A stretch of 64,000 bases of DNA, from assembly GCF_949628215.1 (NCBI RefSeq), contig NC_134288.1, forward strand, positions 7,059,182-7,123,181. Direction: 5' to 3'. The stretch is from Phalacrocorax aristotelis (lineage: Eukaryota > Chordata > Aves > Suliformes > Phalacrocoracidae). Below are positions 11,701 to 41,450 of the stretch, in pieces. Position 1 is the stretch's first letter. Each line of letters starts with the position of its first letter. Position numbers and translations under genes: made by a program. The notes beneath the pieces are model-generated. The model was not told the origin of the DNA. It ran no database searches and saw only the letters and a list, made by a program, of their open reading frames with translations.

Positions 11701-14300
11701 CTCCCTGGGGCGCTCTTTCTTATTTAGGGACCCAAGGAAAGCTGGAGCAGAAGGGAAATATCAGCCAAGCTGGGATTTCTACCACATGCAGCAGTTCTGC
11801 GGCAGGTACTCCCCTGTGCCAGTCACCACACTCCACCCACACTCATACACTGCCAAAGCCAAGAAAAGGGTTTTCTCTGGTCACTCAACCCTGGGGAGCA
11901 CAGCAGCCCGCCCTTTCCCTGGCCCAACTCCTACTTCTGCATGACCACCAAAGCTTTGCCAGTGACTTGCCCATGTCCCTGCTCTGGGGCTGCCAAGAGG
12001 GCACCAGGGAGCGCCTGCTCACCCATTGCAGGAGGCAGTGCAATGTGTAGTGCTGACTTGATTCTTTTCTACAGGAGAGAGGGCCTCAAGCTCAAATATC
12101 CCATATTTACCCATGCTGCGGTGTCCTGCAGGCTTCTCCATGCTAATGAATCTAGACCCATCCTGGTAATGCCCCGCTATCCCTAAGACTGACCAGCCTC
12201 AGCCCCCAGTGATACTGCATCGCTGTTGCCTTCAAATATGGAGACTCTGCTAAACCGTCACTGTCCCCCAAGGCTACTGGTCCACCTCCCTGCTTGCTGA
12301 GTGGGGCTTTCGAAAAGGCTTTTGGAGTCACTTAGGGATGCACCAGAAAGTCTCACCCTTGGGGATGTGCAGTAGGAAAGTAGGAGCAGGGAATGTCTGT
12401 TAAGGCTCCTTGTCTGTGGCAGTGCAGAGCATGGAGGGAAGCCCAGAGCCACTCAGCAGTGGCACCCACGGCCCTGGCAGGGGCCGGGCACTGGGCTCAA
12501 GCCAGGATGCTGCATCTCAGTAGCCAGCACTCCCAGAGTTTCAGTGGATACAGCACAAACCCCAGCATTATCTCTTGGTGGGCTTTCCAGCTCCAAAGCC
12601 TCAGGCTTTCCAGCCCATCTGGGGAGCAGTTTGCTGGGACAAGTTTCCAACAGTGCCCGTGAGCCTGCCCAGCTGCTGGTCCCAGGGGACTTTGGGGGAA
12701 GACAGACAAATCTTCCCCAGCCCAGGGGCATGGCTTTGGGCTGCTTGCAACATCCCCAAAGGAGGCAATATTAACAGTTTTGTGTGGCTCATCGTACCAA
12801 ACATATGGGAAACATCTTCAGGCTCGAAGGGTGGGATATATCCCTGGGGGGCTGCCTGGGAGCAGCGTTGGGGGCAGGCACTGCCTGCGGTGCAGGCTTC
12901 CCCAGGGCTGAGGGATGGCCAAGCTGGAGGTGCTGCTTTTGGGGTGAGCCGCTCCCAGCAGCTTTTCTCCAGTGGGTTTGCAGAGGCAGGATTTGCCATT
13001 CCCTTTGTCGAGCACTTTCCCCCCTGCTTTCTGTCTAAACAAGCTGTCAAGCATTCAGCAGCTGCCTCTGCGTGGGGCCAGTCCCACATGGGTGATGAGA
13101 GACAAGTGAGTTTCCCCCTTCCTGGGGGCCAGGTAGGGTACGGCCACACCATCCCCCAGCCCTGCGGATGGGGATGCCTCCGGAGCCACCCAGAGAGATG
13201 AGCCCCAGATAAGCAGGAGCAGTTTGCAGACACAGCACCCTGGACCCAGGCGGTGTGGGGACCTGTGCCACCCCACAGTTAGGGTTGTGTGTTCCCCCCC
13301 CAGCACCCCCTAGAGAACTCTGGAAGGTAGGGCTCCATATATAACCCGAGGGAGATACCATGCTGGTATGTGCTGAGGAGCCCTCCATATCTATGTGCAC
13401 TCCTCCATCCCCCCCAAAAGCCTCTGCCCCTGCAACATCCAAGGCAAAGCACAGCTGTACTGGGGTCCTGAAGCTGCTCCCCATGGGCACTGGGACTTGC
13501 ACAGTTCCTTTCCCCCTCCCGCAGGCTGCAAGGGGCTGAAGAGCTGCAGAGCAGGAGGCAAGGAGGGGGCTCTGCGAGCTCCCCGAGGAGGCTTAGCCTC
13601 CCCTCCACCACAGCTCAAAGCCCAGGTGATGTTCAGGGGTAAAACACCCTGGTCTGAGAGGCCACAGTGTTGCCAGTGGGGCTGGGCAAATGCAGTGGAA
13701 AACCTGGGGGGGGCACCTCCCAGGCAGGCAGCGTCCCCCGCCCAGCCACCTCCACCTGCCCAGTGCCTCAAGATGGGTCAGGACACATTTTCCCTTTGAT
13801 CACTCCAGACCCCCAGTTAGGTGTGTTTTACTGTTAGCTCCTTCTGCTAAGTTTTCACATGAGCCCCCCACCCCAGCAGGGTCTGCGGCGGGCAGCAAAG
13901 CTGCCAGGAAAATGCCTGGTCTTGGCACGCCAGAGCCAATGGGAGCCAGGAAAAGCAGGAAGTCACGCCAGCGGCGTTTCACCTGTCTGCCTCATCCCAT
14001 CTCTCATGCGGTGGATAGGGAGGTGTACAACCCCGCTGGGTGTACCGGCTGGGTCCCTCCCTTTCCCCATGGCCTCCACTCCCACCTCCTCCGCTCCCTC
14101 TCCCACCCCGCAGCAGAGGGAATCTGGCCAAGGAGCCCAGATCTGACATCATCCCGCGAAAACAGGAGAGTTTCAACATGTACGATGGGAACAGTGCAAA
14201 TGCAACCCATCTGTTGGAGACTTTCAATGAGTTCCCATCCTGCTCCCCATCCATCCTCCCCACTGGGGGCTGGGCAGCGCTGGGATGTGGGTCACATCAC
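11701..14300. other. Intergenic, no gene recognised
   Basis: GC-rich unique sequence with several long but incoherent open frames on both strands. No exon-like segment could be supported. Confidence 0.55.
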
Positions 14301-14311
14301 TGGGGTGACAT

Positions 14312-14323
14312 GGGGGGGGGGGG
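14312..14323 (+). repeat. Homopolymer run of 12 G
   Basis: Twelve consecutive G residues on the plus strand. The tract is a possible quadruplex and a likely site of length errors. Confidence 0.9.
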
Positions 14324-15384
14324 TTGGAAAATCACTTTGCTGACAGGAGACAATGCTGCAGGAGCTCACATGGCGGCCATGCCCTGGGGATGCTGCCACG
14401 AGCTGCTGGAGGCACTGCTAGCCCCAGCCCCTGCCAGCTGCCTGCCAGTGTAGGGACTGGGCTGACTGGGAGGGCTCCTGGGGATGGGGTGCCTGGGGAG
14501 GCTGTGGGTGTGAAACCCAGGGGGGAAAGGCTGGGTTTGGGTCCAGGCAGCTTGGCAGCCCTTCCTCCTGCCAGGGTGGGCAGCGGGGAACAGAGCAGGC
14601 TGGGGAGGGGAGGACAAACAGCACTGCAGAAAAATACATAGCAATGTAATAACACTGCCCCCCAAAAATAAAGTCTCCCAGCTGGGATTCATCAGGGAGA
14701 GCTTTTCAGGAGCAATAAGGAGAGCAGACCCCAGCCAGCACAATAATACCTTCGTGCTGACCGGGGCGAGGTATGCTCCTGGGAAAGCAGGTTGAGCAGC
14801 CAAGCTCCCACGGAGCAGGGACCAGCGGTGCCCCTCCAGCAAGGCAGGAGGTGTCAGGGCAGGGAGAGCCCTGGAGAAGGGCTGGCTTGAAAAGCCATTT
14901 GCAAGCAGCCGGTGCACAGGCTGTAGCCCTGCAGGCTGGGGAACGGGCTCACATTCCTTCCCAGGACTGGTGGTATAGAGCCTGAAAAGGGCATTGCTGG
15001 AGTCTTTACCAAAGAAGGAAAGCTGGCTGCACCAAGCCAGGGGGGAGGGATGCCATGGCACAGCCCACAGGTTTGGGGGCTCGCTCCCCTGCTTGTCCCA
15101 GGCTCCCCTGGAATGTATGGGGGCCAGATCCAGCCCAGAGGTGCTGCGGAGGCTGGTGCTGTGCACTGCTCTCTTCAGGGCTGCTGCTGGACTGAGCTGC
15201 CCAGATCTTGTGCAGCCAGTGCAGCAGGTGTGAGGAGGCATCGGGGGGATGAGACCTGCAGTCCCCTCCATAACCTTCATAAATTCACCCCATTCCTTCC
15301 CTGCCTGCACCTGCATGTATTTAAGCAATGGTCCCATGGCAGCAGGGGGAGAAGGAGCCACACCTCAGCTTCCCAATCCTCCCA
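14324..15384. other. Intergenic, no gene recognised
   Basis: A minus-strand frame stays open for 331 codons (14,366-15,361). Its Pro/Ser/Leu-rich, low-order translation and the high GC suggest chance. No repeat or splice structure is evident. Confidence 0.5.
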
Positions 15385-15645
15385 GGGCCTTCCTCCACCT
15401 TTCATCCTCCACCTTCTATCAAGTTGCCCAGAGAGGTGGTAGATGTCCCATTCCTAGAAACATTCAAGGTCAGGTTGGAAGGGGCTCTGAGCACCCTGAT
15501 CCAGTTGAAGATGTCACTGCTCATTGCAGGGGCGTTAGACTAGATGACCTTTAAAAGGCCCTTCCAACCCAAACTGTGCTATCTTCTGCAATCCATCCTC
15601 CATCCTTCATCATCCACCCTCCATGCTCCCTCCTCCAAGCCCCTT
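15385..15645 (+). repeat. CATCC-rich simple repeat interrupted by CR1
   Basis: TCC/CATCC-rich sequence (for example CATCCTCCACC before, and CCATCCTCCATCC after) flanks the CR1 fragment at 15,421-15,590 on both sides. The low-complexity tract may have existed before the LINE inserted. Confidence 0.45.
15421..15590 (+). mobile_element. CR1 LINE 3' fragment
   Basis: The sequence carries the standard bird CR1 3' phrases in order: TTGCCCAGAGAGGTGGT, AAGGTCAGGTTGGA, CTGAGCACCCTGATCCAGTT, TAGACTAGATGACC and CCCTTCCAACCC. Only the 3' untranslated end is present, as is usual for 5'-truncated CR1 copies. The terminal ATTCTATG octamers have decayed. Confidence 0.9.
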
Positions 15646-18480
15646 TGCACCAGGTAGGGCAGCAGAGGAGAGCTCTGCCCTGGGGCGTGCACAGACCTTT
15701 CACTGCCCTGCACCCTACGGAGGGATCCTGGCCCCTCTCCCCAAGCTGGCAGATTTATTTCACACCTCCCTATTCCTCTGTCCTCGTCACCATCACCAAC
15801 CAACTGAAGTTCAAAGAGAGATGGGCAAAGCATCCTGTGGCTGGAGAGCTGTACCATGAAGCCAAGCCCTGCCCTGAACAGCAAGTGCTGCTGCAGTACG
15901 AAGGTCCCAGCAAGGACCAGTCAAAGGCTCTGCCTGGGGTGAGAGCTCCCAGGCTATTTTATAATGAAGGATTGCAGTTCTTGATGGGCTACAGGTCAAA
16001 TGCACGGTTATTAGAACTTAGTAAATGTGGTTTTAACAACCATCTGGCACTTCTTTATATGCAATAACCATCCCATTACATTGAAATAAAACCCACATTT
16101 AAGGCACTTAATTGCACAAGTGGCCTTTAGCTTTTTCTCTCTCATCTCATAAAAAAAAATTCTTCCCATTTCCATCTGTCACAGCAGAAGAGCTTGGCTA
16201 TGAGTTGCCAACCTCCTCTCAGGGTCAGGCTGGTGCACGTGGGGTGTTCCAGCCCTGGAGAACATGCCGGAGTCGGCTGGGCTCCCCACAGTCCCTTCCC
16301 CAGGGCAACAATGGGGTCAGCCTCCCTGCAGCCTCTCAGAGGGGTCCCCAGCATCCCTGGGGATTGCTTGGTCATCTCCTGACATGGACTATAGCAGGGT
16401 TAGAGCAAGGTCAGAGACTCATCTGATAGTTTGAGCAGAAGAGAAATGCCATCTCACAAGGGATTTTGAGATCATTTTAGTTTGGCTTCATGCCAGCCCT
16501 GGGCAAAACATCTTCCCTTCAGCCCAGTTTCTCTCCAGGAAGAAGAATGGGATGGGAAATGCTATCACAGCCAGCCAAAATGTGTCTTTTGGTTACTGCA
16601 AGTCGTAAGGTGATGCAAACCCAACTCAGCAAAACAAAAGCCCTTTCCGGGACAGAAAATCAAAATCAGATGCTCTGATGCAGAACATTTTGCCCTTCCC
16701 CCAGGAAAGCTACAGTGACAGGATTTTGCAACGCACTTCAGAGGAGCTACATCTCCCAAGGGAAAATGGGAGAGAAATAACCCAGTGCAAGTGGGCATCC
16801 TCAGTACAGGAGATGCTCACGCACAGATGGGTGCCTGTATCCTCATCCCATCATGCCCATCCATGATGGATGGATGCCTGCATCCTCATACAGGTACCCA
16901 CCTGTGCCATGAACATCTCCACATTGAGGTGGTCAAACATGTTCAAGCTCAATAATTGGGGGATTTAGGTGAGATTGGTGGTTTGGTGCTGTCAAAACAG
17001 AGCTGGTGGGCAGCACACCTCGTCTGGGCTTTATAAAGCCACCAGTGAAGAGATCCCAGCTCCACCTTGGTGTCACCCAAAGCGGAGCTGAAATCATGCC
17101 ACAGCTTGGTGCAGAAGGAGAAGCAAGGGCGGCTAGGTGCAGCGGGGAGCAGGCTGCCTTCTTGGTGGTGGCTTTCCACATTAAGCAGCTCCACTGCTCC
17201 TTGTTTTCCTCCAGTGAGGCCGAGAGCCTTGCCTATGTTACATCAAATGGCCCAAAACCTGGCGACAACAGAGGCGGGGGGGTGGCGGGACGGGTGTGTA
17301 AGCCAGAGCTGCACCAGCTCCAGGGGAACTTCCCTGGAAAGCAAAAAGTGCAAGTTCCCAGTGCCCTCTGCAGGAGGAAGCACAGCCCTATTCCCCAAAT
17401 TTTGGGGCCTTCCAGGAGGGCAGTGAGCAGCAAGACAGGTGTCTGTCACACACAGCTTGCTGTGACGCCTGTGGGACAGCTGAGTGTGGGACAGGCACCC
17501 ACAGTCCCACCTGCCCGTCCCCAGGGACTTGCAGGGAAGAAGCCATTTTGCACATCCGTGTGTGTTGATTCACTGCAGGAAGTTGGGGTCCCCAATAGCG
17601 TGGCCATTCCCAAAAGTCACTTCAAATAATCAATGGGAGCAAATAGACGGTGCTATTTATTGCCGGAGGAAATCAAGCTTGGTTAACCGAGAGATTTGGA
17701 TTTTGCACTGCAGAGCTGGGGCTTAACCTTACACATGCTTTTCTGTATCTTTTTTTATTTGGTACTTAGGGAAAAGCAAAGGGTGGGGGGGAAGGAAGAG
17801 TTGGAAAATAAGGCTCCCCTAAAGCAGGATTGCTGAAACGATCCCTTAAACCTTGCACACCTCCATCAAGGTATCTGAGCAAGCAGTGTTGCACAGATTT
17901 ACTTGTTCACTTGCAAACACCCTTCCTGAAGCCTCACTGCTGCCCCAGGGAGCTCCCTCCCTACCAAACCCGAGCCAGGAGCGAGGGCAGCACTCCTGGG
18001 GTCTCACTGATGAAGGTCATGAAAAATGCCCACTCCAGGCTGTTGGGGGTTGTGTGCCCCCCCCCCCCCCCCCCAAGAAGCGTGAAACGGGCGCTACCCT
18101 TTCTGCCCCTGCTGTGCTGGGAAGAGAAAGCTTTTTGACAAGCAGCAGCCACGGAGCTGGTAGCTTTGAAAGAGGCTGGCTGTGCGGTCAGCTGTAACTA
18201 AGAGCAAGAGGTTACTGTGGAGGGTGACAGAAGAGGCTGACACCCGCTGCTGGTCGCTCATGGGTGACAGAGGTAGCTGCATCCTGGGTGTATTGGCAGC
18301 CGTACATTGCTCAGTGGCTGTTCTGTTGAGTCCCAGGATGTTTGGGGGTTTGCCACTGCCCTTCCTTCAGGGGTGTAAGCACCTTCCCACCATGGCTGCA
18401 GGGAAGGCGCTGAGACACATGATGCTCGTGGGACAACAGAGAAATGGTGTGCTGGGACCAGTGGTGTGGCGAGCACCCAA
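15646..18480. other. Intergenic, no gene recognised
   Basis: Unique-looking sequence with short open frames in all phases. No exon or repeat element could be supported apart from the poly-C run at 18,057-18,074. Confidence 0.55.
18057..18074 (+). repeat. Homopolymer run of 18 C
   Basis: Eighteen consecutive C residues (G on the minus strand). Length is likely variable and prone to sequencing error. Confidence 0.9.
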
Positions 18481-18770
18481 CAGTGTGGGCCGGCAGGGCA
18501 CGACACAGCACTGCAGGGCACGCGGCCCATGGCATTGGCATGCCATACATAACGCACACAACATGGGCCCGTGGCAGGGCACAGCGGGTACAGCATGGCA
18601 GGGCACAGGCCAGTATGGCACTGTGCAACATGGAATAGCATGGCAGGACATCGCGTGGCACGCTGTGGTGTAGCCTGGCACAGCATCATACAATGTGACA
18701 TGTTCTGCCACAGCTTGGCATGGCAGTATATAGCGCGGTATAAAATGAAAAGGCACGGCATGGGCTTTAC
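18480..18770. repeat. Decayed GGCA-rich minisatellite
   Basis: Words such as GGCAGGGCACA, CATGGCAGG and TGGCACAGCAT recur at roughly 10-20 bp spacing across nearly 300 bp, in imperfect copies. The array ends right at the RPN2 CpG island. A TATAAAA word at 18,739-18,745 lies in the array and is probably incidental. Confidence 0.6.
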
Positions 18771-18822
18771 GCCGCTTCCCCTTTAAGACGCCATGGCGCG
18801 CTGAGCGCCGCGGGCGGCCCAG

Positions 18823-18841
18823 CCAATCAGCGCAGCCCACA
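18823..18841 (+). promoter_or_regulatory. RPN2: ER stress element-like site (CCAAT-N9-CCACA)
   Basis: CCAAT at 18,823-18,827 is followed after exactly nine bases by CCACA at 18,837-18,841. The ERSE consensus bound by NF-Y plus ATF6 is CCAAT-N9-CCACG, so only the last base differs. The site is about 320 bp upstream of the start codon of an ER glycosylation gene, which makes a role plausible but unproven. Confidence 0.45.
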
Positions 18842-19144
18842 TCCTAGCCGGGAGCCGTCCCCCCTACGCCGCCGGGAGGCCCGTACCACTCCCGCCGCCC
18901 AGCGGGGCCGCCACCCTCCACTTCTCGGGCAGCCCCGCCGCTGCCCGACCCCTTCCCTCCCCCACCGCCTGTTCTTTTCCACAGTTTCGCGGTGTCCGCA
19001 GCGGGCGCCCGCGGGGTCGAGGTCCCCTCGCAACACACGCCGTTCCTCCCGCCTCCCCCTGCGGCGCGATGGTGCGGGCCGGGGCGGGGCGCGGGGCGGA
19101 AGCGGCGCCGTGGCCGGGGCGGCATCATGACGGGGGGCGACATC

Positions 19145-38508
<19,364 letters not shown>

Positions 38509-38566
38509 TACCAGAAGAATGGAAGAAATGGGGAAAACCAAAGCAAATGCCTTCAGAACAGAAGTG

Positions 38567-38572
38567 AATAAA
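38567..38572 (+). terminator. RPN2: RPN2 proximal polyadenylation signal AATAAA
   Basis: Canonical AATAAA hexamer about 60 bp after the stop, with a T-rich stretch downstream at about 38,609-38,660. Confidence 0.5.
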
Positions 38573-38844
38573 TAATTGAAAGACCAGAAGAAGGAAGGCA
38601 GAAGCAGATTTTTTTATATATTAAGTCAAAAGGGCACCAGTTATAGTTTTTTAAAAAAATCTGATTTTTGTTGCTGTGTTCATGCTACTTGAGTTCTTTT
38701 CATGTGAATCCAGAAACCCCCTTCTCCCCTGGATCCTCCCCTGTTTTTTCTCCCAGGACATTTGAATTTCCTTTAGAAAGAGGAAAAAGAAAATACAATT
38801 CTGCCTTTCCCCAGGTGCCCTCTCCTCATCCTAAACAATTTGTG

Positions 38845-38850
38845 AATAAA
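38845..38850 (+). terminator. RPN2: RPN2 distal polyadenylation signal AATAAA
   Basis: Canonical AATAAA hexamer about 340 bp after the stop. A T/G-containing stretch follows at about 38,873-38,900. Confidence 0.5.
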
Positions 38851-38879
38851 GAGGAAAGAATGGTCCTGAATTATGGTTT

Positions 38880-39585
38880 TTGGCCGTCTCAGAGGCTGTG
38901 ATTGGGAAGTTGGATTGGAAGTTGGGCTCACACGAGAATGAAAAGACCATTTTCTGCTGGGTAATTTGGTGTGTGAGTCATTGCTGTGTGAAGCTTCCTG
39001 CTCTTTCATGTCCTTTCCCAGAGGGACATATTTACTGGGGGGGAACTTCCTACTCCTGCCTCTCCCTTGTGTGCCACCTCATCCACATTTCTGCGCTAAT
39101 GGCTGTTCTGTCTGACTCCTGGACGGCGCCGGGCTGGGCTGTGCTGAGCTGCTGTGTGCCCTCGGGGCTCAGGCAGGAGTCCTCGGCGCCTGGCCCTTGC
39201 AGGGAGCCAGCTGCGGTGCTGGTGTGGTGCTGGCTGTGCCTGACCCTGGCAGGGCCCTTGGTGGGTCCCTTGAGTGGGTTCACTTACTTTCCAGCCTCTG
39301 GAAGTAACCTTTTCACTCCAAATACAAGTTTGACTCAGGCTCTTGCCTCTGTTCTTCTATGAAACCGAATGCCAGGAATCTGCTGGTTGCCATGTGGTCA
39401 GGTTTGAGTTACTGGAGCTCTAACTTCTCAATTAATTGCTACCTTCAAGACCACTAAGCAGTGTTGAGGCAGCAGGCTTGGGCTTCACTGAAGGACGCAC
39501 CGACAGTAATAACCAAAGGTGAAAATCTCCTGAGCAACTTCCACATGGGAAACTTAACAGTTGCTTCCTCCCCTGCATCTATGTG
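38880..39585. other. Intergenic after RPN2, nothing recognised
   Basis: Short open frames only. A GC-rich patch at 39,120-39,260 lacks CpG-island density or exon signals. Confidence 0.5.
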
Positions 39586-39589
39586 TTGG

Positions 39590-40620
39590 CTCCTGTTTGT
39601 CCTGTGTCAGACTAATTTCTTTAAAGGTGTTTTGGCAAAGGAACTTTATCAAATGTCTTTTGGAGATCCAAGAAAGTTATATCAATCAGCAGGCATGTGG
39701 GTAAAGGGTGTGGAGCCAAATCCTCCAAAGAACCTCACATGTGTGAGCCATGACTCCACTTTATAAAAGCCATCTTGCCTCTTCCCCGCTGCAGTTGTTC
39801 ACACTTAGTTCACTGTTCTGTTCTTTGTAACTGTTCCTACCCGTTTGTTCATTGTGACCGTTACACTGGATGCCATAGAGCTTTAATGAACTCCTCTAAC
39901 CGCCTCTGCACTCCTTCAAAAACCTGATCTCATGCTGCCTTAGAGTCCTTTGGGACTAAAGGGGTTTTAAGTAAGCAATAGTTAAGCTACGATTTGTAGT
40001 ATTTTGCTCTGGAATTCCTTTTTACCCTGCTGCTTTCTTTCTGAGCCTCATATTTTGTTACTGCTCACTCATCAGCTTTGGTTTATAACTTATTTTTCTA
40101 CTGATGCTTCATGTTAGGACAGATCCTCCAGTACTTTCCCTGTAGAGCTCTGGCACGTTATCCAAGGAGAGCACAGATGCAAAAAGAAAATTATGGAGTG
40201 CCACTGTGATGTATCTTCTCCAAGCTGTGCATCTTGCTATTGATTTTCCACCTCCTTGGCTCGGCGTTAGGAAAGGTTGTGTTTATTCTTTTGGCCTTTT
40301 ATTCCTCAGACATCTTCTAGTCTGCTTTATTTGTTTTTATATTTATCTCCCAGAGTTTGAGCGTTTGTTTCCTCATTTTGATGCAAACTGAACTTTTAGA
40401 GGAGTCCCTCTCATTTGAAATAGCTGCACTCACCCAGCTGTTTAATCATACATACTTAGGTCTTTCCAGAGTGTTTTTGATAGTTTTTTTTATTTTATTT
40501 GGAGTATCCAATCTAGCATTTGCCTATAGCTTTTATGCCACTTAACAGAATTTTAATTTTTTGCCATGATTTTTGCTTACTACTTTAGGAAGCTGATGCT
40601 TTTTTGTAATTCCTTGCCTT
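39590..40620 (-). mobile_element. Ancient CR1/L3-like LINE fragment (tentative)
   Basis: Phrases on the plus strand such as TTTGGCAAAGGAACTTTATC, GTCTTTTGGAGATCCAAGAA and TTATAAAAGCCATCTTGCC resemble the reverse complement of the reverse-transcriptase region of old CR1/L3 LINEs as I remember it. The match is patchy, with no open reading frame left, which would fit a very old insertion. The borders are guesses. Confidence 0.45.
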
Positions 40621-41069
40621 GGAGCAAGTAAGCCCTAATGTCTTCAAGCGTGTTAGTTGTTACAGAACAGGTTTACAAATACTTTTTGAACTAGGCCTGC
40701 TGAGGTGTTTTTTTCTTTTGTGGGTTCTCTGTCCAGCTGTACTGTGAAGCAGAAGGATGGCTTATGCCTCGCTGTGCTAGCTGTCTGCCTGCGGAAGGGT
40801 AACAGGTTAGCTATTAGGGCACTTGCTGCTGTCACGGCTTCACTGATATCCCTCAGCATCCTCTTGTTGTTTCCCATCCTGCTGGGCAGTAACCAATGTT
40901 TTTGTAGAGCTAGAATTGTAAAACCTGAACAGGGAGAATGCAATCTATAGGGATTTGGTGCAAGTATAAACTCATTTCCACGCACGCTGGAGCCTGCTGT
41001 CCTAAAACATGGTCACTGGTAGGAAAATGAGATGGTATCTATGGCAGACTATGAGGGAATTGCTCAGAT

Positions 41070-41172
41070 ACAAGGAGGGATGTTCTGAGCAACCTGGTCT
41101 AGTTGAATATGTTCCTGCTCACTACAGGGGGGTTGAAAGGTCCCTTCCAACCTAAACCATTCTTTGATTCTA
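41070..41172 (+). mobile_element. CR1 LINE 3' end (first of a tandem pair)
   Basis: Contains CTGAGCAACCTGGTCTAGTT, then GGTCCCTTCCAACC and a decayed ATTCTTTGATTCTA tail. Only the last 100 bp or so of a CR1 copy is present. Confidence 0.9.
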
Positions 41173-41450
41173 GGCTCTTTTCAATGGTGCCCAGTGACAG
41201 GCCAAGGGGCCACGGGCACAAGCTGGAACACGGGAAGCTCCACCTGAACATGAGGACAAACCCCTTCCCTGTGCAGGTGCCAGAGCAGGGGCACAGGCTG
41301 CCCAGAGAGGCTGTGGGGTCCCTTCCCTGGAGACATTCACACCCCGCCTGGATGCGGTCCTGTGCCCCTGCTCTGGGTGTGCCTGCTCAAGCAGGGGATT
41401 GGATGTCCAGAGGTCCCTTCCAACCCCTACAATTCTATGATTCTGTGATT
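41173..41450 (+). mobile_element. CR1 LINE 3' end (second of a tandem pair)
   Basis: Starts directly after the first CR1 tail. It contains CAATGGTGCCCAGTGACAGG, GGCTGCCCAGAGAGGCTGTG, TCCAGAGGTCCCTTCCAACC and a clean ATTCTATGATTCTGTGATT terminus. It belongs to a different 3' subtype from its neighbour. Confidence 0.92.

Larger units (their letters stand above)
38509..38870 (+). other. RPN2: RPN2 3' untranslated region (end approximate)
   Basis: Sequence after the stop codon. AATAAA occurs at 38,567-38,572 and again at 38,845-38,850. Either could direct cleavage, and use of both would give short and long 3' UTRs. Confidence 0.6.

Noticed and set aside
11060-11944. 294-codon plus-strand frame
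   Set aside because: The translation is compositionally random, runs through homopolymers (poly-T, poly-G), and has no family resemblance.
1-18480. A bird MROH8 gene head-to-head with RPN2, as recalled for human
   Set aside because: I could not find any HEAT-repeat-like exon on either strand, so presence cannot be claimed. Absence is not proven either.
18739-18745. TATAAAA as the RPN2 TATA box
   Set aside because: It lies about 400 bp upstream of the start codon within a minisatellite and outside the CpG island, whose promoter is of the TATA-less type.
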